DNA from: an uncultured Clostridia bacterium
GTDB lineage: Bacteria; Bacillota; Clostridia; RUG12999
Assembly: GCA_934792465.1 (NCBI GenBank)
Contig: CAKVOK010000007.1
Coordinates: forward strand, 22,795 to 86,794
DNA length: 64,000 nucleotides
Direction of reading: 5' to 3'
The position numbers and the translations under genes are program-made. Of this stretch, positions 45,701 to 53,222 are shown in pieces. The notes under the pieces were generated by a model, which made no database searches, had not been told where the DNA came from, and was given only the letters and a program-made list of their open reading frames with translations. Each line of letters starts with the position of its first letter. Positions within the stretch are counted from its first letter, which is position 1.

Positions 45701-46898
45701 AATTCAAGTCGAAGCCGAAATAGGCAGTATAACAAAAAAGAGTGAGATTTTGAATTATTATCCGCAGCGCACAGATATATGTTCGCATATTGCATTTGAA
45801 AAGGACGGCAATAAAATAGGGGCAAAAGTATTTGCAAATATCCATAAAAACACACTTCTTAATCTTGTTTTGGCAAAATATGACGAGAGCGGCGCATTAA
45901 AAAGTATTTCATCTTCTTTTGCTAAAAGCGGAATTGTAAGGACGGAATTTTTAGATGTCGGTCCGGAGGAAAGCGTGAAAAGCTTTTTGTGGAATAAGGA
46001 AACTCTGGCTCCTGTCGGTTTTGCGGCAAATTACGGAAGCGGCAATACCGATTTGGAGGGAATATATCTTAACGGAAAACTTTTGGACGGATTTGACAAT
46101 TCAAAGGGAGCATATACGATCAGCTTGAAAAATTATAAGGTGTTTCCTGTTATAACCGCAAAAGCAGCCGACGGTGCTTCCAAGGTAAATGTATTTCCAA
46201 ACAACGGGAAAAACCATGCAAAAATTGTTGTAGCGGCACAGGATGGCACAAAACGCGAGGTGAAACTCAATTTTTCATCGGCAGACGGTGTCAGACCCTA
46301 TATCAGTAACTATCAGTTCCTGATGCCAAAAACCTTTTCGGACATTGACGCCGATCTTTTAACAAATTGTACGGATACTGCAAGCGGAAGATACGAAGCG
46401 GGCAGCAGTGCTGTATTTAACGGCTTTACGTCCGGAGGAAAAGCTTTTTCCGACAGAGATTATGCTATAAATAAAATAAACGAATTATTTGAACCGGAAG
46501 GATGTATTTATCTGGCACCGAGCTATACCATGATTGGCGGAAGCGCCGCACAGGTTGCATGGCAAAAGGCATATTATTTTGGATGTAAATCGGTAGGAAA
46601 TTACAAATACCCCGAATTTGAAAAACGTATGTTTGATTTTCAAAGCTTTGACCTAAATACATCGGCGGACATTTATGTGGCAACCTATGGGAATACTCCG
46701 ATGTTTATTGACGGTACATGGGAAAAGCTTGACTATGACAAGAAAGTATTCAGAGTAACGGGTACAGAAGAAATATATACCGATATTTATGTGAAACATG
46801 TAAATGTCGGCAGTGAACCCGTTAATTTTGTTATGAAAACTCCGGGAACCGGTTCGGTGGGCGGAATGTATATTACATTTATTAAACCTGTGAATTAA
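42771..46898 (+). CDS. Large heparinase II/III-like polysaccharide lyase with extended C-terminus
   Basis: This 1375-residue secreted paralogue of the 39301 protein has a signal peptide, a DUF4962 Fn3-like domain, and a toroid (NRAIAYNAAMAYDWLYDL, YQDGGSAQGTGYW). A heparinase II/III sheet domain carries YGSYNHAHPDQNAFYIQAFG. The C-terminal 380 residues differ. They carry the 90-residue module (about 1000-1090; LVLAKYDESGALKSI, SFLWNKETLAPVG), a cadherin-like beta module (about 1100-1180), and a last domain also related to the secreted proteins at 29353 and 31804. I chose ATG 42771 because AAGGAGGT is 7 bases upstream; an in-frame GTG at 42762 lies inside that ribosome binding site. Confidence 0.85.
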   Translation: MYCKKSICMLLILAFFLSSSSGVSGASDYTWGSDAVERREWGEHTPFRPCDMYVSEQNPPSFWWTNVKGASGYDIMVCTDAKRTDVKYYKENIKFNYYNFDCTFEEGVNYFWAVRYTINGVKSSWSEARRRFRIKKGAYPYPVESADSAASKIPKTHPRVLVTSENKEALKNLKDDNPEAQKIYKKLLIKVRGYISANILYDEPVRPESFPSAAEQVRWEQNLRTEAEKMYNIATDCGFLYQLTDNGQFGEFGKAALIKLAEWDPEGATSYESQSQVNRAIAYNAAMAYDWLYDLLKPDERKKILDMIRARTEKMIHIREDMQTVPFNSMGWTMYGFIGIIYYATFGDIPEAEERFKDYYTGFTSLFMPWSYQDGGSAQGTGYWASTQSPQHEFMQILALSGTANLYNSAWERNSVLYQLYAYPNGSWGSFGDGGMEHKAGSYFIAPLASNALFTKNPVAKWLQKEFGEISNGTGEDVGYNDLYVSAMSEDIKPVKPDSYPLSHLFKDIGIAVMTDSLTNPDRVQLTFRSSEYGSYNHAHPDQNAFYIQAFGEKLAVQGGHYDYFGSSHHKNYARKTYAHNTITVDGGKGQPYETMSASGKIKQFVNHIEFDSVTGDASEAYKGNRLTDSYNREFSGKLKKYVRNIIYVRPGMFITVDDLEADGRSEFEWWLNGKNLSLRSDNGKINNTAVISNGDANLAAKILFPQNTSTEFYNGYYTPNGEHFPTATDYGGEEKRMAFVTPKCNKTKMVAAMDVYKSGEGEKNITTEYAPDNSYMKLVIDEKATVIINLGDENSLVSADGFSFRGVALSYNDNSVMLTNGTYLEEGSKLLYSSTQPSTYAIGYGRISISAENDCRIYQDADNGRVHISCLEDITDEDGNKINEGIGIEDAKLEDKALKMRADRGNYELFNGEIAMSPLEYTPKNVSAEFDYDTGMTDVQWDQRRDCIYNLYIDGTKHENVNSPFAFSSDEEKTVKIQVEAEIGSITKKSEILNYYPQRTDICSHIAFEKDGNKIGAKVFANIHKNTLLNLVLAKYDESGALKSISSSFAKSGIVRTEFLDVGPEESVKSFLWNKETLAPVGFAANYGSGNTDLEGIYLNGKLLDGFDNSKGAYTISLKNYKVFPVITAKAADGASKVNVFPNNGKNHAKIVVAAQDGTKREVKLNFSSADGVRPYISNYQFLMPKTFSDIDADLLTNCTDTASGRYEAGSSAVFNGFTSGGKAFSDRDYAINKINELFEPEGCIYLAPSYTMIGGSAAQVAWQKAYYFGCKSVGNYKYPEFEKRMFDFQSFDLNTSADIYVATYGNTPMFIDGTWEKLDYDKKVFRVTGTEEIYTDIYVKHVNVGSEPVNFVMKTPGTGSVGGMYITFIKPVN

Positions 46899-46928
46899 GT
46901 GAAAAATTGAAGAAGGGACTGTAGTTGT

Positions 46929-47957
46929 ATGGGCAGCAAGAAGTATTGGAAATCAAATCTTTCCGATATAGACGAAACTATTTCCAAAATAGAAAGGGGC
47001 AGGGTAATTAAAACAATCAAATCGGCAGGAAACAGAGATATATATCTTGTGCGGTACGGGAATAAAAACAATATTAAGAGAACCGCAAACCTGAGTTCTG
47101 CTTGCGGATGCCACAATCTTATGTGTTATGCGGATAAAACCGCAAAAGATTATGTTCCCACGCTTATGCTTGTGGGAGCAACTCACGGTGCGGAATTTGA
47201 AGGTACGGTTGCTATTCTTAATCTGATTAATATATTGGAAACGGGCAAGGATTTTGGCGGGAATGAGTTTCCGGAGATAAATAAGATGTCTGAAAAAGTA
47301 AATTTTCTGCTTATTCCTTGTTTGAATCCCGATGGGCGCGCAAGAGTACCCTATGATTCGGTTTCGGGAATTACATTTGACAAATTCAGATATTATGCAC
47401 AGGGCACATGGAAAGACGGAAGTCTTTGCGGTTGGCCCGATTGCAAAAAAATACATCCGATTCTTGAAGCCTCAGGTCATCTTGGTGCTTATTTTAATGA
47501 TGACGGTATAAATATAATGCATGACGATTTCTTTTCTCCCATGGCGGCAGAAACAAAATTCGTTCTTGATATTGCAGATGAGTATGTGCCCGACCTAACG
47601 GTTCTTCTTCATGGCGGAACCAATAGCCCGAATATGATTTGTCAGCCGAGCTCTGTTCCGTATTGCTTTAAAGATTCGGTGCACTCGATTCTTGTGGAAT
47701 TTGCAGAAAGCTGTAAGAACAGAGGTTTATCCGAGGTGCCTGTTTTTGATTTTAATTATAAAGATTATTATTTTGATCAGACAACCGCAATAACGCTGAA
47801 ATGCGGCGAGCCGTGCTTTGTGTACGAATCCAATCAGGGGCTTGACGCTGAGGGTCTTTGCCTTACCGAGGAAGAAATATATGAAACGCACATGGCTCTT
47901 TTTGAAAGCTGCATAAAATATACTATTTCCTCAAAATACAAAGAAAAAGCGGTTTAG
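46929..47957 (+). CDS. M14-family zinc metallopeptidase-like hydrolase
   Basis: This 342-residue protein has no signal peptide. Zinc ligands fit the M14 pattern: His86 and Glu89 in GATHGAEFEG, His228 in VLLHGG, and a probable catalytic Glu300 in CFVYESNQ. The family phrase NPDGRARVP is also present. M14 enzymes cut C-terminal residues from peptides or remove acyl groups from amino sugars or amino acids. Here, inside a polysaccharide locus and apparently cytoplasmic, it could act on an imported glycopeptide or N-acylated sugar, but that is inference. GAAGGGA precedes the ATG. A YitT-family gene follows 16 bases after its stop. Confidence 0.78.
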   Translation: MGSKKYWKSNLSDIDETISKIERGRVIKTIKSAGNRDIYLVRYGNKNNIKRTANLSSACGCHNLMCYADKTAKDYVPTLMLVGATHGAEFEGTVAILNLINILETGKDFGGNEFPEINKMSEKVNFLLIPCLNPDGRARVPYDSVSGITFDKFRYYAQGTWKDGSLCGWPDCKKIHPILEASGHLGAYFNDDGINIMHDDFFSPMAAETKFVLDIADEYVPDLTVLLHGGTNSPNMICQPSSVPYCFKDSVHSILVEFAESCKNRGLSEVPVFDFNYKDYYFDQTTAITLKCGEPCFVYESNQGLDAEGLCLTEEEIYETHMALFESCIKYTISSKYKEKAV

Positions 47958-47973
47958 ACGGGAGAGTTTATGA

Positions 47974-48819
47974 TTGAAGAAGGAACAAATAGTCCAAGCG
48001 TGGCTGTTATTTTTGGGTGCAGTGTGCACAGCATTTTCGGTGTCGGTATTTTTCACGCCGAATAAAATTGTCGGAGGAGGAGTATCGGGAATATCAACCG
48101 TTTTATACTATGCTGTTAAATGTCCGGTCGGATTAAGTTATGCTTTAATAAATATTATTTTATTAATAATAGGATTAAGGTTTTTGGGAAAAGGATTTGT
48201 TATAAAGAGTATCATAAGTGCAGCATTGGTGTCGTTATTTATGGAAATTTTTATGTATTTTCCCGTATTAACATACGATAGGATGATGGCGATGCTGTTT
48301 GGCGGAATAATATGCGGAGCGGGTGCGGGACTGACGTTTGTTGCAAAGGGTTCTACCGGCGGCACGGATATATTGGGAAGGGTTATTCAATCTGTTTTTC
48401 CCAATATGCCGATAGGCAAGCTTGTGCTTATTCTTGATGCTGCGATAATTTTGTCATCCGCAGCAGTATTTAAGGATAGTAATCTTGTTTTGTCAGGTAT
48501 AATGGCAGTCGCCGTTCAGGCAGCGGCGACAGACGCTTTGATAGCAAAGCTTAATGCCGCAAATATAGTATATGTAATCACCGATGACAGTGAAAATGTA
48601 AGGAACTATATGCGCGGTAAAATCGACAGGGGCGTGACCGAGCTCAAAGCATACGGATATGCCGGAACAGAAAAAAACAAACAATTCATGATTTGCGTAA
48701 TGAATTCAAAGGAGGCTGCCGACTTCAAGGAAGAGCTGCACAAAATAGACAAAGAATCGTTTGTTGTATTCTCGGAAGCAAAGTCGATTATCGGCAAAGG
48801 GTTCAGTTATTACAAATAA
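47974..48819 (+). CDS. YitT-family membrane protein (DUF161/DUF2179)
   Basis: This 281-residue protein has five to six hydrophobic helices in the first 190 residues (NKIVGGGVSGISTVLYY and GLTFVAKGSTGGTDILGRVIQ are family landmarks). A cytoplasmic DUF2179 domain (about 200-281; DRGVTELKAYGYAGTEKNKQ) follows. Function is unknown in the family. The TTG start at 47974 follows GGGAGAG. Its place between a peptidase and a GH36-like enzyme suggests a transport-related job in this locus, but many Clostridia carry unlinked copies. Confidence 0.9.
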   Translation: MKKEQIVQAWLLFLGAVCTAFSVSVFFTPNKIVGGGVSGISTVLYYAVKCPVGLSYALINIILLIIGLRFLGKGFVIKSIISAALVSLFMEIFMYFPVLTYDRMMAMLFGGIICGAGAGLTFVAKGSTGGTDILGRVIQSVFPNMPIGKLVLILDAAIILSSAAVFKDSNLVLSGIMAVAVQAAATDALIAKLNAANIVYVITDDSENVRNYMRGKIDRGVTELKAYGYAGTEKNKQFMICVMNSKEAADFKEELHKIDKESFVVFSEAKSIIGKGFSYYK

Positions 48820-48919
48820 CCGTTGTAAAATGTGAGTTTTTGTATTTGCAAACGGGCTTGCTGTCTGACGCAAAACGATGAATTAACAGCTAAAGTGCGA
48901 TAAAGAAAAGGAGACGGTT

Positions 48920-50893
48920 ATGCAGTTGAATAATATAGGATTTATCATAAAAAAATATGACGAATCGGGAAAGGGATTTATCAGGTCTGGCAGTGCCGAT
49001 TTTCAATATGAAAATATCGGAGAAGGGAAATATCGGTTTGAGGATTTTACAGCTGAAGTTATAAGAAAGCAATACGGTGAGGTTGTAAATCAGTACGTAA
49101 CCGTGAAAAACACTTCCGGCAAGGTTATTAAATTAAAACAGGTAAGCTCCGGATATATAAAAGATATAGGCAAAGGAGGAATTATGCCGTGGTATGACGA
49201 AAGACGCTTTAAAATACATTATTGTTTTTCTGCGTGGCAGGGAGAATGTCAGTGGAGAAGCGGGAGTCTTTCTCAACTCGGACTTTACAGGGCATCAAAC
49301 CATTCAAATGAAAATGTTATATCGTTTCGCTCAGTCGGGAATCAAACCACGTCGATTTATTATCCGATTGTATTTATACAAGATTTAGAGCTTGGGAAAA
49401 CATGGTTTTTTGAGATTGAGGCAGGCGGTAATTGGTATATGGAAATAGGTGCCGATTTGCTGAGCAATTCATTGTATGTTGAAATGAATTCGGCATTTAA
49501 CAACAGTGACAATTGGTGTGTCTGCCTTGAAGCGAATGAAAGGTATGTGTCATCACCGTGTATCTGCGGAGTTGTTGACGGCGAAACGGAATCGGCAATA
49601 AAGTGTATGCTTGATTATAAGAGGAAAACTTCTTTAACACATTTTGACTCAATACCGGTGTGCTTTAATGACTACATGAACTGTCTTTGGGCAAAGCCGA
49701 GTGATAAAAAGCTGATTTCGCTTATAGATAAGGCGGCACTTGTCGGCTGCGAAGTATTTTGCATTGATGACGGCTGGTTTAAATCGGAAGGTCATATCGG
49801 CGGCAATCTCGGAGATTACATTGCAAATGATGAAAGATTCGGTGAAAAAGGCTTTAAAGGCATAATAGATTACATAATAAGCAAAGGATTAAAACCCGGA
49901 GTTTGGCTTGAGCTTGAAAGCATAACAAAAGAAACCGATGCATACGGTAAATTCAACGATTGCCTGTTAAAGATTAACGGAGAGTATGCCGGCAGTAACG
50001 GCAGATATTTGATTGATTTCAGAAAAGAAAAAGTAAGGCAGCATTTTTTTGATGTAATAGACAGACTTTATTCTTTGGGAATACGTTTCATTAAAAACGA
50101 TTATAATCAAACGTCCGAAATCGGCTACGACGGGAGGATGAGTGCCGGCGAAGAAATGCGTCGGTGTGCACTTGCATTTTACGGCTTTATTGACGAGGTA
50201 AGAGAAAAATATAAGGATCTGATAACAGAAAATTGCGGAAGCGGCGCAATGAGAAGCGACGGGGGAATTATGCATCATTTTCATATGCTCAGCACAAGCG
50301 ATCAGGAATATTATTACAACAATCCGTCTGTTGTTACGGGTACGATGGCATGTATTCAGCCCGAAAAGTGCGGCATATGGTCGTATCCCTATCCTTGGTT
50401 ATATGATGATAACATAAATGATAAAATAGAAAATGTATTTAACGATGAGTATTTAAAGTCATTTGAGGACGGAGAACAGACTGCGTATAATATGGTTACT
50501 TCGATGCTTGGGGTAATGTATCTGTCGGGTCATATTGACTATGCGGACGATTTTAATACCAGGCTTATTTGCGACGCTGTCAGTGTTTATAAAACGAATA
50601 GGGATTTTATAAAAAATGCATATCCCATATATCCGAACGGGTTTATTAAAATAGACGCAAAAGGATTTTATTCTTTTGGGCTTACAGACGGCAAAAAGAC
50701 AATTTTGGCAGTATGGCGCAACAAGTCTTTGGAAAGCACGGAAATTATTGATCTTTCGGCTTATATCGACGATGAGAAAAGAGTTTCGCTGATTTACCCT
50801 CAAAATTTGCCGTGCGAATATTCACTCGCAAACAAAAGGCTTACCGTAAAGCTTAACAAACCCTGCAGCGCAAGAATTTTTGAAATAGTTTGA
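48920..50893 (+). CDS. GH36-like alpha-galactosidase family enzyme (clan GH-D)
   Basis: This 657-residue protein has no signal peptide. It has an N-terminal beta-supersandwich (about 1-240) and a TIM barrel (about 250-540) with CIDDGWF and GLKPGVWLELE strands. Candidate catalytic residues are Asp394 (KNDYN, nucleophile) and Asp461 (STSDQ, acid/base), with 67-residue spacing as in GH36. The sequence is well diverged from the canonical GH36 on the opposite strand at 51015: KNDYN replaces KWDYN and CGSGAMRSD replaces CSGGGGRFD. The substrate may therefore not be a plain alpha-galactoside. ATG 48920 follows AAGGAGAC. It ends at the bidirectional terminator. Confidence 0.82.
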   Translation: MQLNNIGFIIKKYDESGKGFIRSGSADFQYENIGEGKYRFEDFTAEVIRKQYGEVVNQYVTVKNTSGKVIKLKQVSSGYIKDIGKGGIMPWYDERRFKIHYCFSAWQGECQWRSGSLSQLGLYRASNHSNENVISFRSVGNQTTSIYYPIVFIQDLELGKTWFFEIEAGGNWYMEIGADLLSNSLYVEMNSAFNNSDNWCVCLEANERYVSSPCICGVVDGETESAIKCMLDYKRKTSLTHFDSIPVCFNDYMNCLWAKPSDKKLISLIDKAALVGCEVFCIDDGWFKSEGHIGGNLGDYIANDERFGEKGFKGIIDYIISKGLKPGVWLELESITKETDAYGKFNDCLLKINGEYAGSNGRYLIDFRKEKVRQHFFDVIDRLYSLGIRFIKNDYNQTSEIGYDGRMSAGEEMRRCALAFYGFIDEVREKYKDLITENCGSGAMRSDGGIMHHFHMLSTSDQEYYYNNPSVVTGTMACIQPEKCGIWSYPYPWLYDDNINDKIENVFNDEYLKSFEDGEQTAYNMVTSMLGVMYLSGHIDYADDFNTRLICDAVSVYKTNRDFIKNAYPIYPNGFIKIDAKGFYSFGLTDGKKTILAVWRNKSLESTEIIDLSAYIDDEKRVSLIYPQNLPCEYSLANKRLTVKLNKPCSARIFEIV

Positions 50894-50952
50894 ATTTATT
50901 GTTATATTTGCAAAAGGGGAATTGTCCACTGCATTGTTTTTTCAAAGCCCCT

Positions 50953-50996
50953 AAAAATGGTGTGGCAAAGCGAAATCGTTTTGCCACACCATTTTT
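50953..50996. terminator. Strong bidirectional terminator
   Basis: A-tract plus ATGGTGTGGCAAA pairs with its exact complement. The stem continues through one G-T pair and CG/CG to an AAAT loop, about 20 bp in all, with a T-run on each strand. It separates the convergent GH36-like (+) and GH36 (-) genes. The loop-proximal core (GCAAAGCGAAATCGTTTTGC) is nearly repeated in the terminator at 63377. Confidence 0.92.
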
Positions 50997-51014
50997 GCAG
51001 TTATAAAGGATAAT

Positions 51015-53201
51015 TTATATTTTTTCAAGTATAAGCATATCTGAGGAATAATCCTCCTGCTCGCCAAAAGGCAAACCAACGTACATAAGACTCTCGCCCG
51101 AGTATATTTTCTTTGAATTTATTTCCATATAATCCGCATCTTTTAACAGACCCTGCAGCTTCACTCTGTATATTCCCTTAAATACTTTACCTTTTATAAC
51201 ATAATGGAACATAACGCATTTTGATTTGTCCTCAGAAACAAAATTCCAAGCTACATGATCTCCTTCGAACGGAGATGCAAGCCTGTACATATCACCTTTT
51301 TGAACAGTGTTTCTAATTATTTTATATGTTTTTATCTGCTCTCTGATAACGGATATATCTTCTTCGGACGCTTTGCCTAAATCGAGTTCGTATCCAAACT
51401 GACCCGCCATCGCAACATTTCCGCGTAATTTAAGCGGCGTTGTTCTTGCAAGCTGATGGTTGGGAACGGCAGAAACATGCGCCCCGATCGTTGAAACCGG
51501 ATAACATAGACTTGTACCGTATTGAATAAACAGCCTTTCAACCGCATCGGAATCATCACTCCCCCACATCTGAGGGAAATAGCTTAGCATTGCCGGATCA
51601 AACCTGCCTCCGCCGCCGCTGCATCCTTCGAACAGCACATCGGGAAAATCCGTTACCAGTCTTTCAAGTATGCCGTATAAGTTAAGATAATATCTGTGCG
51701 AAAGTTCCTGCTGACGTTCTTCGGATAAATATAAAGAACCCATTTCGGAGGCATTCCTGTTATAATCCCATTTAACATACGAAATCGGGGCTTTTTTCAG
51801 CATATCGGCTACACTGTGATAAACAAATTCACAAACTTCGGGATTTGATAAATCCAAAAAGTTTTGGTTTCTGTGTTCACTTGGGAATCTTCCTTTAATC
51901 TGAATCATCCAATCGGGGTGCTTTTCAAAAAGCTCGCTTTTTTTGGATATCATTTCGGGTTCAAACCACAATCCGAATTTTAATCCCATATCATTAATTT
52001 TTTTTGCCAATCCGTCAATTCCGTTCGGGAGTTTTTCTTTGTTAACAAACCAATCACCCAAAGATGACTTATCGTCATTTCTTTTTCCGAACCATCCGTC
52101 GTCCAAAACCAAAAGATCCATATCACATTCCTTAGCTTTTTTTGCGGTATTCAGAATCTTATCTTCCGTAAAATCAAAGAACATTGCTTCCCAGCTGTTT
52201 ATCAATACAGGGCGTTCCGCATCGCGAAATCTTCCTCTTATAAGCCTTGTTCTGTACAATTTGTGAAACACTCTTGACATCTCGCCTATTCCCTCGCCGG
52301 AACGCACCATTATAAGCTCGGGAGTTGAAAAAGTTTCATCCTTTGCAAGCTTCCAGCCGAAATCGAAGGGATTTATACCCATTAATACTCTCGCTGTTCC
52401 GTATGAATCCACATCGGTAAGGGCACTGAAATTTCCGCTGTACAAAAGGTTCATGCCAAATACTTCACCCTGCGTTTCGTCTGCGTTTTTCTCTGCAATG
52501 GCAATAAACGGATTGAAAAAATGACTGCTGGTGTGTCTTTTGCTGTCAATACCCTGAAAGCCGTATTTGACAGGATACCTGTAAATCTGCCGTTCTCTCC
52601 CCCAGCTTCCCGTAAGCTGAATCATTTCGTATTTTTCGTTTTCAAAAAGATTTAAGGCACCGCTATATGCGCTCATTATCTCGATTTTGTCATCGGAATT
52701 GTTTATTATTTCAGCCCTTTTGGAAATAACATCAATCTCATTGAACACAGTATAAAAAAGTTTTATTTTAAGATTCTTAAGTTCATCCTTTAATACTATT
52801 TCCAATGTGTCCGCTTCTCTGTCATCTTCTGTATAAACGGAAGGAAGTCCGTTTATCTTAGGCTTTCCTCCGTATATCTTATGACTTTCGTAAGATAAAA
52901 CGGTAATGCGGGAGCCGTCTGAATACTTTGCATGAAATGCAGGTGTTTTCAAGTCGCAGCTTCCATAGCACGGAAATTCCATGGGAAGCAGATCGGAGGA
53001 TTCCCTTAAGCCGATAATATCGGGTGTTTCAAAACAAGCACCCTCCAAAACCGGAAGAAAATCCTCAAATTCAAACTCTTTTGATAATTTTTTTCCGTAA
53101 TACATATGTATTAAAAAATGATCCTTGTAGTATCCGAAAATATATGAGGATTTATTTGTTTGCAAATGAAAAATTTTTTTGTTTTCGTTATATGTAATCA
53201 T
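51015..53201 (-). CDS. Alpha-galactosidase, glycoside hydrolase family 36
   Basis: This is a 728-residue cytoplasmic enzyme of the usual GH36 length (about 730). It removes terminal alpha-linked galactose from oligosaccharides such as raffinose or galactomannan fragments. It has an N-terminal beta-supersandwich (about 1-340), a TIM barrel with LVLDDGWFG and FGLWFEPEM, nucleophile Asp479 in KWDYN, the CSGGGGRFD substrate loop, and the acid/base Asp in GSDDSDA (about 549). A C-terminal beta domain completes it. It is the second gene of a minus-strand operon, starting 21 bases after the FAD oxidoreductase behind AAGGAG. It fits with the beta-mannosidase in region 1 if galactomannan-like glycans are used. 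Confidence 0.95.
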   Translation of the reverse strand: MITYNENKKIFHLQTNKSSYIFGYYKDHFLIHMYYGKKLSKEFEFEDFLPVLEGACFETPDIIGLRESSDLLPMEFPCYGSCDLKTPAFHAKYSDGSRITVLSYESHKIYGGKPKINGLPSVYTEDDREADTLEIVLKDELKNLKIKLFYTVFNEIDVISKRAEIINNSDDKIEIMSAYSGALNLFENEKYEMIQLTGSWGRERQIYRYPVKYGFQGIDSKRHTSSHFFNPFIAIAEKNADETQGEVFGMNLLYSGNFSALTDVDSYGTARVLMGINPFDFGWKLAKDETFSTPELIMVRSGEGIGEMSRVFHKLYRTRLIRGRFRDAERPVLINSWEAMFFDFTEDKILNTAKKAKECDMDLLVLDDGWFGKRNDDKSSLGDWFVNKEKLPNGIDGLAKKINDMGLKFGLWFEPEMISKKSELFEKHPDWMIQIKGRFPSEHRNQNFLDLSNPEVCEFVYHSVADMLKKAPISYVKWDYNRNASEMGSLYLSEERQQELSHRYYLNLYGILERLVTDFPDVLFEGCSGGGGRFDPAMLSYFPQMWGSDDSDAVERLFIQYGTSLCYPVSTIGAHVSAVPNHQLARTTPLKLRGNVAMAGQFGYELDLGKASEEDISVIREQIKTYKIIRNTVQKGDMYRLASPFEGDHVAWNFVSEDKSKCVMFHYVIKGKVFKGIYRVKLQGLLKDADYMEINSKKIYSGESLMYVGLPFGEQEDYSSDMLILEKI

Positions 53202-53222
53202 AGCCGTTCTCCTTTTTAATTA

